Shown here in pieces: positions 34,001 to 47,003 of a stretch of 64,000 nt of DNA. Made by a program: the position numbers and the translations under genes. Below the pieces are notes generated by a model. It had not been told where the DNA came from. It saw only the letters and a list, made by a program, of their open reading frames with translations, and did not search any database. The stretch's first letter is position 1, and each line of letters begins with the position of its first letter. Where the stretch lies: the NCBI GenBank assembly GCA_024516155.1, contig JAJJXM010000024.1, positions 496,001-560,000 of the forward strand. The letters are read 5' to 3'. The stretch comes from Pyronema omphalodes. Lineage: Eukaryota > Ascomycota > Pezizomycetes > Pezizales > Pyronemataceae.

Positions 34001-37000
34001 TCCAGCGAGGAATGAGCTGATTCCTGAGATATCAAGAGCATCTGAGCGTCTGAGTACCGGGGTCGATGCATCAATGGTTCGATGGAATGAATGTCTAGTA
34101 TTGGTTTTCTTTTGATCCGTTATGGATATTCATTGGTTCTTTTGAATTGAATAATTATATCAAAACGTCAAACTTCAAAACATAAAATGGGGCTAGAGGA
34201 TTTTACCTACCCAAGCCACCCCAAAGTCAGTTAGGCGGTCAAGCATCTGTGACCGAAACTATAGAAGAACATAATATCAGTCCACAAATCATCATTATAG
34301 CCCACGTCGTAGGTCGCGGTGGGAGAATATAGTTTCCAGCTGGTTTAGTTCATAAAACAGTTACAGACGCTTCGTATATTTTATGATACCGATATTCCGA
34401 GGAATTATGATCGGTGGACGGTTTACCGTGGGGATATTTGAATTCTAGCCTGCATCCCACGCGGATACCGAGGCGGTGAGGCCTAGCTAGTGGCCGCATT
34501 CTATGGTATGTCTGCGGAGAAAGACGCCAATGCCTGTGCGACTGGGTGGATTTCATGTCGACAGCGGAGAAGACGTCACGACTCACCGGCCGATCTATCA
34601 TCCACCATCCATTATCCGGCAGTCAAGAGATGCAGGGTAACGGTTAGTTAGTTAGTTATCAAAGTAGTGCTGGTGACACGGTAATCCAATCACCACAGAG
34701 ATGGCAAGCTATGGGCCCGAATATGGAGACCATACAAGCTCCCGAGACTTTAGGGTTACTAGTTAGTTACCAAGGAGCGGAAAATGACGTCTCGGCGCAG
34801 AAAAAAAAACCATGGATACCGATACATAGCGCTGTAATTCTTACAGGGCTATATTAATTGGCGCTTTCCTGGAAACATCTACAGCACAGTACAGACATAT
34901 GTATACTGCAGCATTAACCATCCATACCGACATGATGGCCTGATAATTTTCCTCTCGACCCGGTACGGGTTTCAATTATCATTTTAGCTGGCATTGCACC
35001 TGCAGACAAATAACGATCTCTGCTTTTTTTTGTGTTGCGTGTGAAACTATGTAGCGTCAAGCGTACTACACTACACTGAGTAGCTGAGGGCCTGAGGCTT
35101 TAAACTGATTTATGATTAGTTTCTTTATTCATCTCGGATGGACAAGCTAACTTTTTTATTTTTATTTTATTTTTTTATATTTCGCAGCATCACCAGTGCA
35201 GCAGGATCATATATTACATCGTCGCACTGACCTCGTTGAGATCCATCCTCGCATCGCAGACCAGATTGGGCTACTTTACGCCTCCTTTTGGGATTCGAAC
35301 GATGGCAGTAGACCGAAATGGTTTAGCTGAAGAAAGTAGAGCAACGCTTCGGCTGTCAAAGCTTCCCGGATTGGGGTTTTGCATTTCTCCTAATAAGGGA
35401 TAGGTGGATTGCAGGTGAACATTTCAATAACGGGATCAAGCCTCAAGGTCGTGGGCTGGCCGCTGTGCGCTGTGCACCTTCAGCCCGGTAATCGCCGTCG
35501 CGTTTCTCCAGATCAGAAGGAAGGCAAAGCAAAAAAAAAAAAAACAAGCATCAACGAAAAATCTGCCGGTCGGGAGCATCCAGCAGTAGCTAAATTATTT
35601 GATGGGATTTGTCGTATGTTTTTTAATTCCTTTTTCTTTCCAATGAGATGCACTTATCCAGTATCAAGTTGAGCCTTGGTTACTTGGTGGCTTTTCAAGA
35701 GGCGTTTTCTGGTAAAGTGATAGCTGCGGAGATTCAGCATATTTGACATCCAGAACGATTGGAAATATGGTATGTATCATCATTGTGCGTGAAGTTAACC
35801 CGTCCGCTTCTACTAGTTGCCGTATTAGCGGGGAACGAATCACAAAATGTCCTTTCTTACCGCCTGATCGTCATTTGTCCAATTCCACATCAGATGTGAA
35901 AGCTCAAACTAGGCGGCAGGTCGTTGAAAAAAGCCCTAACCCAAGCTCAAATAATTACGTAGCTTGAAAAGAAATTGGGGAATCCATTCCATAAACGATA
36001 AGTGCATATATCCGTTATTCTGGACGATCGTCTGGCGGTGTACGATTGACTCTGGATCAAGAAATCGTTGAATTTTATGAAGTGTGCTCAGTTTTGCACG
36101 ATCTTGTCTGCGGTGTGGGGCTGCTGGCGTAGAATGGCCTGGCCTACATAGCAATCTTATGAAGATCGTTGATTTTGCTACTTCATCTGCTGCTAAGCTG
36201 ACACCCCATCTCCTGTCGTTCCGTCCCGTGTAAGCCAGATATGAAAAAGGTGGCAGTATGATGATGGTGATGGTGGTGGTAGGTGCGCGTGTGCGCGGTG
36301 AAGATTAATCGCCGGTTCATTTCATCGGATAGCTTCCGAAATTTTTGACGGCAAACAGGCAAACGCATTGTAAGAAAAAAAAACCCTACTTGAGGTCTTT
36401 ATTGTTTTTTTTCTCTCTCTCTGTATTGTTCTAACCACAATTTACGATGAATTCTATTCCTCCTCCGATGATGAAAAGATTGAACGGATAATATGGCAAA
36501 CAAGCGCTTTCGTCTTACCTGCTTCTTACACTTTTCTGGAACCGAAGCGCTTTGGCCTTGCGATGGATGATATTCTACCAGATATACCATACCACACCAC
36601 ACCTTCACAAGCCACATGGCAGAGGATGATTCAACTGAAACCTCGCTTGTGCTGTCGCGGGCTCGGCAAGATAGAGTATGTGGCTACTGTACTGCAGTCA
36701 CACACACACAAGCCCGGTTTCTGTTTTTCATTGATAATTGGGATTTCCACCAGCTGCTGAATTCAGGACAGATTTCCCTGTTCTCCGGGAAAGAGAGGAC
36801 TATTTCACTATGTATGTATCTTCCTATGAATATGTTGATTGCATTAAAAAAGCGCTTGAACATTTCTTTTGTAAGTTTGGGGTTAATGTATAGAATGAAA
36901 CCGTTAAGATAGATAGGAAATTTTTTTCAAAAATTAGGCAGTTGATCTAACTAGACGCAGTACTTCATGATTTGAAGTGACAATTGAGACAGTAAATTTT

Positions 37001-37122
37001 AGGCGAAATCCTTCACGAATAGGTATAATATATTTCTTATAAAACAAGAAAAAAAATGAAAGATTTCGCATGAAAGGGCGACGGGCTTTGGCCAAGTTAT
37101 GATGGACCAAGCACCAGCTTAA

Positions 37123-37821
37123 GGCCGCGTTTGGTTCGCCGACGGCCGTTTGGTGCAAACGGTGTCAAAACGGTCGGACCATGGAGCAACCGTTATGATT
37201 TTGTGCTGAGAAGGTGTTTGGTTGGGCGACCGTCTGTTGCCACGCAGAGACCCCTGTCGCCCCACCAAACGTATCTTCAACGCCGCTGCAAATTTTGACC
37301 GAGAAGACTTCCTTCCCCAGTGTACTGATCAATTCCCGGTCTCAACAATGCCGCCCAAGAGTACGAAGAGACGCAGCAAACGTGACGCACATCTAAAAAA
37401 GTGCGGACGGGCATCCTGAGGACTTTGAGGGCTCGGCGTGGATGGGCATCGAGGATTTCGCGCATGAAAATGTCTCCAGTGCGAATGGAGGTGCGGAGAG
37501 GCGTCTTTAAAAGGTAGAAACGTGCGTACAAGGCGAGAATAATGGCGATTTTACGGCGTTTTAGTTGTATTTTTTTGCGTCGTGCAAGGGCTTCTTCCGG
37601 AGTCATTTTTTTCGGTGGTTGTGTTGCGTCTTGTCAGTTGCAAACGGTTGCAAACGGTGCTGGCGAGGTCCTTTTGCAACCGTTTGCAACCGTTTGGGAC
37701 TGAAAAATGAAACGGTTGGTGCCAAACCAAACACCCCCGACCGTTTGCAAAACGGTCAACCTTTCGCAAACGGTCGTTTTACTAGCAAATCCTAACGGCC
37801 GTTGGCGAACCAAACGCGGCC
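37123..37821. mobile_element. PIF/Harbinger-type non-autonomous element (699 bp)
   Basis: The ends are near-perfect inverted repeats of 28 bp: GGCCGCGTTTGGTTCGCC at 37123, and its complement ending at 37821, with one mismatch over the 28. The element is flanked by TAA on both sides (37120-37122 and 37822-37824), matching the 3-bp TWA target duplication of PIF/Harbinger elements. Inside, subterminal copies of CCGTTTGCA/TGCAAACGG-like motifs cluster at both ends, and the minus strand keeps a transposase N-terminal fragment (see next entry). This is an internally deleted derivative that would need a full-length relative in trans to move. Intact TIRs and target duplication suggest fairly recent insertion. 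Confidence 0.87.
37277..37606 (-). pseudogene. Truncated Harbinger transposase N-terminus
   Basis: The frame begins MTPEEALARRKKIQLKRRKI and continues with ALYARFYLLKTPLRTSIRTG, then a stretch ending HPRRALKVLRMPVRTFLDVR. The basic N-terminus followed by a 'TPLRTS...HP-R-VLRMP---F' block resembles the region before the DDE domain in fungal PIF/Harbinger (DDE_Tnp_4) transposases. About 75 residues match that pattern. After that the frame runs into unrelated sequence near 37380, so all catalytic parts are missing. Family call is from memory of the motif; a protein search would settle it. Confidence 0.7.
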
Positions 37822-40149
37822 TAATACGTTAGGAGATCTCGGGGTCGGGCCGCAAGCGTGCAGTAGCCTACACTCTAAGCTACGACTGTGCTACTAGATA
37901 TTATTTCCCCCGAGTCATTTTTTAATACAGCACAGCACAGCCAGCAAGCCGTTAATGACGAGGATGCTTATTATCACAGCTGCTGCTTATAAAGTCGACT
38001 GGAGGACAGCACTGCCGTGCCGCGCATCTTCCTCATCCATCCACAATGCGCGGCTGGTATGCTTAGACGCGCGCGGCTTGCATGCACCTAGCGGCTTCTG
38101 GAACCGGTTGCATTTCTTTATGCAAGATGGCTACAATCGGAGGATAAAAGGGTGTCAATAATGATTGGAGTGATATAGGAAGAAAAGATTGACGAAAAAA
38201 TGTGATAAAGACGATAGGAAGTAGAAGAAGGAAAAAAAAAAACCTGAAGACTTTCACCGCCGGTTAAAGACGATAGATAGTTTTCATGGGGGTCTCTTGC
38301 TGATGAAGGTTTTTTGTTTTTCAAGTTTCAGCCGCTTTTGTACCTGATAAACAGCCGAAACACGATCAAAACCTTTAAGATGTATGATGTATGGCTGATG
38401 CATCAGTGTCAGTGCGTCAAACTTTGGCGCGGACCTCCAATTTGCATAACGAAAATTCCTGTGTTCTCATATGAGGTTGCATAAACCCAATCAGTAATGG
38501 AATGTCGGTAACCGACGTGTGCCTTTACCATGCGCTCTGATCGTTCGATATCTTTATCCATGAAAAGAGAGAGGTATCCATCCAGCTTATATCTTACCTC
38601 TATGCATCATGGTAGTACAATCATGCAAGAAGACCAATTTGTTCTCTGATTCTTAGTTTTTAATCCGAGCGCTTTGAATAGGTCAAACGGTGTCAGAGCG
38701 GTGATGAACCAGGTCACTGGATCTCTCTGAGTAATCAAGTAAAAAGCTTTCCAACCGACACCGCCAGGATGAATTCGTTTGTTTGCGTGGTTAAAGTTCT
38801 GGATTTCAGGTCTCTGTAATCCGTAAATACACGAGCTAGCTAGACTATTCAATGATGAAATCAATCTGCAAGTAATTTTTTCAAGTACGGAAAATTATCA
38901 ATCACTGCTGACCATGCATCTATTGAGCAATATCCCGAGAGGTCACCATATCTTTGGTATGTATTAACGGCAGCTGAATTTAGCACAATTCTATCGACCA
39001 ACAAAAAATTTCAAAACCTTACATGAGAGACATGATTCTTGACTAGAATTCACAATCCTAAGTCATCGCAAAAATTCCGGTAGACGGTACGTTTCAACAA
39101 TGTCTCTGAACATACAGAGGTCTTATTATCCGATAGTGTGGAGACCCGCGCCACGATCGGATAATTAAATATGCTATCAATGACCGAAAGCAGCCATCTC
39201 CACTAGCTAGCGACGTGCCATAGCTAAAACCTCTAAATTATCAATTCCGAAGCTGAAAAAATGATAATGATAGATCTAGCTATAATAGAAATAATATGCG
39301 ATTAAGGACAGCTTGTCAATTACTACGTATGTACTCAAAGTACACTATCTGCTATCCGCCATCGATATCGTCGTAGTGACCGCAAGATGATGCGTGGCTT
39401 CTGGTCTTGCGATTAAGTTTCGGTATGGTTCTCACCGGCTTCCCCTCATCCACGCAACGCACGCTACATCAGCCTTTCCGCGATCGTCGGTTCCTCCGGT
39501 CAGTGTTCGTGCAGTCTGTACATACATACATAGTCAGTGAAATTTTGAACCTGGGATACATACGATGATCCGGATCCGCTATGGTGGATATTGGCAGGGT
39601 AAAGAAGGAACATTTCCGCCAGACATGGCGTAGCGGCACTCGCTGTCTGCCTGGCTTCCGGGAACAAAGGTCTGCAGTCAATAGGTAATAAAAAAACATT
39701 CCTTCGGTGAGCCGTAGCTAGATCGCACATTTGCTGCCTTACCGACGTGATGGAAGTTTAACCTCGGACTGCTGCCTCTAAATTGGACTTCCCGGGTCCG
39801 GTCCGTCACCGAGCGGTACCATCTGAGATGCATAGATGCATACATACATAGATGTGATGCGAATTGGGATACTGTGTCCAGAACTCTCTGTCCCTTTGAC
39901 TTTGTACGAATTTATTGGTGGCACCACATACTAAACCGCCATATATTGCGCCGTTGATAATTCTCTCACTCATAATTAGACCTAGCCGCAGCAGCCCTGT
40001 ATACCTTCCCTTTACCAGGGCATCCAGGCATTCAGCGTCCAGCGTCCAGCGGTAAAAAAACATTTTAAACGCACACATAGCCGCTCTGCATGAGTCTTTG
40101 AAAATTTCCTCGCCCAGTGGAATGAACTAGTAATATTCAGGAAGGCGCC

Positions 40150-40168
40150 GGGGGGGGGGGGGGGGGGG
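40150..40168 (+). repeat. G homopolymer (19 nt)
   Basis: Uninterrupted G run, length uncertain in sequencing. Confidence 0.88.
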
Positions 40169-40734
40169 TGGAAAGAGACCGAGACCTCATCTTTGGTCCT
40201 ACATACCGGCTGTGTGCCCGACAGTATGGTTTATGGTTCTGATGACTTCATTTTTTTTTCCTAGTCGTCTAATTCTGTACTTTCTGTGCCGTGGTATCAT
40301 TTGTCAGTTTTCACTTGCCGCTTGCCGCGATGATTTTAGAGCTGGGAAATAAAACAGAGGAAAGAGGTACAGAAAACAAAAGACAGACCATAAAGAACAG
40401 AAAGCTTTTTTTTGTGCTAGCTTGAAACCGCGGTATGTAGATACATGAAAAGGAACGCCGGGATTTAAAATCATATTTCCAAGAGTTTGGGCAACCGAAC
40501 GACCGAACCCCCGGAAATTCCGGGCTGAATATCCTTTACCCAACTCTTACCACGGCCTTACTAGCCTTTGCTCAAAAGTGGCTGCAGCCTCTTTCCACTT
40601 CTTTAATCCCGATACATATCAATTTTTTACAGACTGTTGCATATGTACATAATCGTTTGCTTTCCCTGCTACTGCGGCTGCAGGAACAAGATTCTGAAAA
40701 TTCTGGCCGCTGCGGATTCGTGGTTTCACTTGAT

Positions 40735-40795
40735 TTGATGGATTGATGGATTTGGTGAATTTGATGGATTCAATGGATTCGGTGGATTGATAGAT
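40735..40795 (+). repeat. TGGAT(T/G)-rich imperfect tandem repeat
   Basis: About seven variants of GATGGATT/GGTGGATT follow one another. No function is evident. Confidence 0.7.
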
Positions 40796-41528
40796 ACCCC
40801 CTCCACCCCCTTCAGACAGAAAATGCAATGCACGAATATTGCATGAAAGGTTGAAGGAATTTCATATCTTTTTTTACTTTTGCTTTTTGTAAAACGTTTG
40901 TGCCGCTGCGATTCTGCGAATCTGCGGACCTGCGGACCTGCGGTGCGGGGCGGCTTACTGATGGCGAATTGGATCGGGTTCATCGTTTTCAATAGCTGTT
41001 GAGATAATGTTTTCTTTTTCGGAGAATGACTCCGAAGTATTGTATGTATGGTGGTTAATCATCTTCTTTACGAGTATTTGGCGAGAGATATGAGTGATAA
41101 AAGATGCCGAGGGATAGCGGATAAAGTGACTGGTATTGTATGTCTGTATGTCAGTAACCTTTGCTTTCCTACTTTCTAGAGTTTGATAATAGTAGCAGCA
41201 GTAGGTCTGGTGATTTCGCATCAAAATTGTTCTGAGCCGCGCTGGAAGCATAAGCGCCACGCAAGTATCCCCCGTCGTCATGCATATGATGAATGTGATG
41301 ATTACCCCGCTGTGCCGCCATGCCATCCTCTCTTATTCTTGTTGGAGAAGCGATTCGCCAGTGCCCCCCCTTTTTTTCATCCATTAATTCATTCATTTAT
41401 TCTCCTGCTACTTCTGCTGCTCATACTCATGCAATCCGATCATGGTATCACCGATTCTTTTTGACCCTCCAAAGCTCTTCAAAACCCAAAACTTGCATAT
41501 TTGCATATGGTGTTCACTATTCGTGGTC

Positions 41529-41568
41529 TATCATATCATATCATATCATATCTGTCATCATATCATAT
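41529..41568 (+). repeat. ATATC pentanucleotide repeat
   Basis: ATCAT/CATAT units repeat about seven times with one interruption (TGTC). Confidence 0.8.
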
Positions 41569-43861
41569 GACGATTGATAAATTTTAATCAGATCCGATGA
41601 ATGGAAAGACAATGCATCCGCTGCGCGCGCGCCTGCAAAAAAAAAAACTCCTCGGATGTACAGATGTACAGTAATCTCACCACACCACGGTCCACGGGCC
41701 GAAAGTAACAAAGCGACAAACAAGAAATTCTTTCTTCTTGTTCTCATTATTATTTTTTTATTTTTCCTTTCAGGGAGGGAGGGAGTGAGGTTGCTTTGTT
41801 ACAGACGAAATGATGAAGGTGGTCTATCGGAAGTGCGTGGTGGTGGTGGGTCTCGGGTTTGATCGGGCCCAGCCTTGTGAAGAAAGTAGCGTGGGAATAA
41901 AATGTGATGGGTCACACAAATGAACTCCAAAAAATCAAAATGTGAGTTTCTTGCGCTCTCCATCCGCCTCGAAAAGCTACGAGCTGCGAGCTAAAAGGCT
42001 ATGCCACCATGGCTAGGCTAGGCTACATAGCTAGCTAGGCCAATGATCGTCAGTATTTCGCTAGCACCAAAGAGCAAGAGCTGAGCTGAGGAAGCCAGAG
42101 TGATGAAATTCCGCAGCCGTGAACAAACTGGAGGAGTGGCTGTAAGCAGCCGGCGATTTCTGCTTTGATGCCTTCTTATCCACTCAAATCTCAAAATCGA
42201 ATAAGGAAAATACGTTTATATCTGCCTCCCACCCCCCCCCCCCCCCGCTTTACCATTATAGAAGGTACTATCATCATTACAACCAGACTAAGCTACTTTT
42301 GCTCTCGAAAAGGAACTCTATTCCCGCATAGTAAAAGAAAAAATAAATCTATCGTTGACTATTCCTAAAAGAAAGGGAATTTATCTGCATGTTTTTAGGT
42401 TTAGTGGTGCATTCCAGGCGCGGAGAATTGGTGTGGGCAGGTGGTACCAGTTACCGGTATTGAGCCGACTTATGCAGAACCCGCAGCAGTTTAAAGTCAC
42501 GGGACGACCACCGGGATATCGTTGACGCTGGGCTTTTATTCGCCGAATCGGAAAAGGGTAAGGAATTAGTTGTGATCGCCAGCATTGCGAAAGAAGGGGA
42601 ACAGAGGGGGAGAGAGAGGGGAGGTGCAGGTCAAACAACTCCGCATTTTAAACCCGGGATAAAAAAAAAAGAATATATGCTGGAAGTTGCAGGGGAAGAC
42701 AAACGTCATTGACTCTGTATTGTCGTGTGAATATGTAGTGCGAAACCGCATTTCTAAAATGACTCCATTATCAATACCTCAGGCTCTCGATCCAAAGCCT
42801 CTTTGATCTTGCTTTAAACAGATCCGTCTACAGATCATATCATGAGGTTAACAAGGTAAATCAGCACCTAGCATATGCTGCAACTTCTCAACCTATGAGA
42901 TCGCAAAGCCCACACCGCGGAGCTGCTTCGAATCTGCAGGCTTTACAGCAGAAACTCTTCATGTGCCATATACGATATGCACAGATGGTATGAATGGACC
43001 GGAGGCTATGTATGTCGCAGGGGGCCATTTCTCTTGTTTGAAGACGGAAAAATCGCGGCGGCATCAAACGGCCAGAATAATTCTGCAGGAACAAAATTTT
43101 CACTGCACACATAATCTGCTTGCATAGCTTTCGGAGTGCTCTGCAATCGATATATAAGCCGGATATCAAGTGATTACAAACACGACAGAAGAAATGGAGG
43201 TGGGCGGGTAATCCGATGTCATTATTCGGCTTGTTTATCTATATCTTGTGCAATAATACGACTAGACTTAAATAAGGTTAGCTGTGACCAATCTCATCTG
43301 GTCACAAAACTAGACGGCACCGCACACAGAGGAACGACATACGATTCCTCAGGTACCAGCATCAGCGCCGCATCACCCCGGTCATGAATCTATGCTATAT
43401 GGTGCACAATACTTTGCTTCATGATCATTCATAAACTATGGAAGCTATAGTTTAGCGGATCTGTCACCCAGCTCAAAACGATATACACGATTCATTAGGG
43501 ACGGATATTGGGGCGCTTACAGCCCTCAACGGCGTAATCCAATGAATGTTACATCTTTTCGGTGCTGGACAATTGTCTGTTTTCTGAGTAATGCGCTGCG
43601 ATTTACTATCTTAATGCGCGCAGAATGATCGTAGTGTCAATGAGACTGATCGCTCTTAAAACGAAGGCTTGCAGTGGCCCGCCCAAGTCCAAGGTACGAT
43701 GGGGATTTCTTGTCGTACACATTTTTTTGCGGCGGAGACAGGGCCCCTGCGCTATACCGAGCTCTGTACAGACTGCCTGCCACACCTCTTCCTGTATTAC
43801 GGCTTTTTTTGCTATCGGGCATGGGTTGTTCCTTGTAGGTGGTGACAGGGAATGGTGGGGA

Positions 43862-43878
43862 GGGGGGGGGGGGGGGGG
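43862..43878 (+). repeat. G homopolymer (17 nt)
   Basis: Run of G preceded by GGGGAGG; a similar C run lies at 42232-42246. Confidence 0.85.
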
Positions 43879-44470
43879 TGGACAAGTAGAGAAAAAAGCA
43901 AACCGGAGAAAGGGTCAGTGTGAAGAAGAGCGAGCTAAAATGCTAGAGGGCTGGATGCCAGCCAGATGCTGTGTTACACTCGTTATGGATAGGACAGGGA
44001 CTTTACTGCGCTGAGCTACGCCAATAATCGGCCCCATATACTGACAAGCTTCGACCTTATTTCCTAGCGAGCAGAATACTATGCTCGCACTTGATATATA
44101 TTCCCTCTAGATCCCCACCTCAAATTTCCAAGCTGTGCCTACCTGATCCTACAACATCTTTTCGGCGCTCCGAGTCTTGTGGTCAACTCCGCCTAAGTCT
44201 ATTCAACCGTCACACTCTGGACACTTATTCTCCTTAATTCATCTTTCTTCTGAGGCACTAGAAGAAAGAGAAGACCCTTCTCCCAGAGCCTCCTTCAAAT
44301 CAATCAAAATTCAGGAATTAGAAGTTTTACCACGGTCTCTACCGTGGGGACAATCATTTCACGGTTACCCAGCACCACATAACACCGCGGGATATCCAGA
44401 CTTTTCGACCTTTTCACTCTCCGAAGTTCTGATGCAGGCCGGAAATACATACCAACACCCCCGCACCATA

Positions 44471-45560
44471 ATGAGCGATTATCATTCAGCACCGACTGAT
44501 GATCACCCGCAACATGAATGGGCACCATCATTACCAGTATGTTCTGTTATCATATCATTTATTCCATTTACTTACCGAGTTTTTATTATCAGAGCTTATC
44601 ATTGTCGGCCGCCTATGGATCTTTGGAAAGTCATCACCCTTCTCAGCCGCATCACCATGGCTCACACGGTCATCGACATCACTCAAGCCATGTCGTTACA
44701 TACCCAAGTCAGCATCTCAACTCAGCTTTAGCAGAACATGTAGCACCAATGATGGAATCACCATCTTATTCCCAGGACCGTGAATCCCTTCATTCGGAGC
44801 ACGATGACGAAAGTGTTGTACACACTCCACTGGGTAGCATACCACCACTTCCATCATACCAGTTATCAATGTGCCCATTACCGGGTCAACAAGGCTTCAA
44901 GCGGCCTTATCAACCGGATCAAATCACACCAGCTTCGTCGCCACAGCCTTCGCAGAAACGGAGAAAGAGCACCAGTAAGGAGTTATGGACAATGTCACCG
45001 GATGACGAGCTTCTTCTTCAGTTAAAGGATGAGGAAGGTTTACCTTGGAAGACGATTGCTATTAAGTTTAAGGAGGCTGGTAGAGGGGATTTTAGAGTAC
45101 CAACACTACAAATGCGGTACAAGAGACTTCGTGAGAAGCTTAGAGTATGGGAGCCCGAAGATGTTTGTTCCCATCGAACATTTGATAATCCGGAGCCTTT
45201 ACTAATACGCTGTCACAGATCCTAGCACTCAAGGAGGCCAAGGAGTATGTTGAGAAGAATAAGTGGGAACTGATTTCACAGAGGATGTGCGCGAATGGAA
45301 ATAACAAGCGCAAGATTCCTGGAAGTACCTGTGAAAAGAAATGGAAGGAGATGTTTGCTCTTCCAGAGGCGATCAACACTCAGAATCTCGGATGTGGCGG
45401 TCCAAATTCTGCTTGCACAGACAGTGCTATTAGTCTTACAAACGACGGCTTTCTACAAGCATGCGAAATGAAACGGGAGTTGAGCCAACTCAGCGAAGAA
45501 GCATACATCAAACAAGAAGAACACGATGGCCTCGGTCTAGGTATCGACGGCAAAGATTAA
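44471..45560 (+). CDS. SANT/Myb-like nuclear protein, 3 exons (325 aa)
   Basis: Exons 44471-44536, 44593-45162 and 45219-45560 are joined by a 56-nt GTATGT...CAG intron and a 56-nt GTTTGT...CAG intron, both phase 0. The start ATG 44471 (MSDYHSAPTDDHPQHEWAPS) has A at -3; an in-frame ATG at 44432 has a poorer context. Features: a His/Ser-rich stretch (HHPSQPHHHGSHGHRHHSSH), a nuclear-localisation-like QKRRKSTSK near 143-151, then a helix-turn-helix SANT/Myb-like domain near 152-205 (ELWTMSPDDELLLQLKDEEG then LPWKTIAIKFKEAGRGDF and MRYKRLREKLRVW). A second helical half spans intron 2 (KEAKEYVEKNKWELISQRM ... CEKKWKEMF). Trp spacing and the basic third helix suggest DNA or chromatin binding, probably a transcription factor. 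The C-terminus is acidic. A long gene-poor region upstream may hold its regulation. Confidence 0.85.
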
Positions 45561-46969
45561 GGATCGGCGTTACGGTACGCATATATTTGAGCATAGGATT
45601 TAGGGCACTGGATTTTCGGCGACGCTTTTCGTTTTCATTTGTCTTTTTACTAACCATCATTTTGCTTGTTTCATACATTAAAGGGGAATGCCCTCGCGGG
45701 CCTATGGTGTTAACGTGTTTCTGAGGATTGTGTATTTTGGGAACGGTGTATCTTTCTGTTTTACGGGTAACGGGCATTACTTATCAATCTCCTTATATTA
45801 TCTATTTTCTAAATCTTCTCTTTTTTTCCTTTCTTCCTCTTCTTATTTATACTGCTGGTTTATTGGACAGTTGTTCACTGGCTTAACGTCTGTCTCGGCA
45901 TCTTTCCTACATGTCTAAGGTTTATCTTTTCCTTTGGGTTATTCATGGGTTTTGGTTGGGACGGGGCTGGGGGAGGCCAGCCAGATGTGGTACGCAGCAG
46001 GGGTGTGGGGGGTTCATCTCAATCATCCATTCTTATTTTCACTTCGGTCATCTTCTGGCATGTATTTTTTACATTGTGGACATTATGGTTTACTACTCTA
46101 CAAGTAGAAACTGCGGGCGTTTCTGCTGCTGGGTGTTAAAATTGATCACTCAGGCTAACAATATTTGATCAATCATACTTTTGTTTCTCCACCGTGATAT
46201 AATAATCTCAAGCTCCTTTCAGCGGCGTGGGGAGAAACCCAGCTACCTGGGGTTTATGTTCAAGTAAAACCCAGGACTGACACAAGCCAGCCTACTATAG
46301 TACCAAAGCCATTCTGTATGTATGTTTTAAATGCTTCTTTAGAAAAACCCACAATTCCTCGACTTGACCTTCCAAGACGGCTTGAACATACCTCCAGCGC
46401 AAGTCTGCGGTCCATTTCATGATCCTGCATTACTACCATACTGTGATCTGAGCTACAATCTACCATGCCATGGCTCTCCCGTGGTACCCCCGTGCCTCCC
46501 TCCCGCGGTTTAGATTGGCGTAAGAGCTAGCAAGCAGCAAGATCTTCAGTTCGGCGCTCAGACCGATTTCGGCTGGCCGGTGGCCTAGCCCAAAGGAATT
46601 AGTAGCAGGCGCATCACGATACCATACCCCAGGCTATGTACCTACCTACCACACAGACAGCCGCTTGGAACATTTGGGGCGCTCAGCCCAAGCAGGGCAT
46701 GTGTGGTTAAGATGATATGTATGTAGGAATGTATGTATGTGCATTGAATCATAATTATACACCATATACACACGTAGTGACTAAGAATTTCCACGTCAAT
46801 TCTTTTTTAGCCAGCTCTAGAACTATCCTAAATTATGCGCCTCTTGGCCTTGCCTTGCTAAATGGAATCCACCATATGTAGGCCTGTCTGCCTGCAACGC
46901 ACGCTCTTCTTTTTCTTCCTGTCTTGAAAAAACTAGGCATCGGGTTATGCCCCCCGCGCATGTAAGATT

Positions 46970-47003
46970 CACCACCACCACCACCACCACCACCACCACC
47001 ACC
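46970..47003 (+). repeat. CAC microsatellite (about 11 units)
   Basis: Perfect CAC/ACC repeat ending in CACCAT. Confidence 0.9.

Larger units (their letters stand above)
24781..44470. other. Gene-poor stretch of nearly 20 kb
   Basis: Apart from the transposable-element remnant at 37123-37821 I find no supportable gene. Open frames stay under about 175 codons and look random. The longest, at 26448-26969, has no domain. The stretch contains microsatellites at 26238-26281 and 30971-31009, long G or C runs at 40150-40168, 42232-42246 and 43862-43878, TGGAT-type repeats at 40735-40795, ATATC repeats at 41529-41568, and a tRNA-promoter-like pair near 29293-29337. It may hold genes with many small exons, or long noncoding transcripts, that cannot be seen by eye. 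Confidence 0.45.

Noticed and set aside
35285..35310. tRNA T-arm-like GGGATTCGAACGATGG (minus strand)
   Set aside because: The T-stem does not pair and no A box lies upstream.
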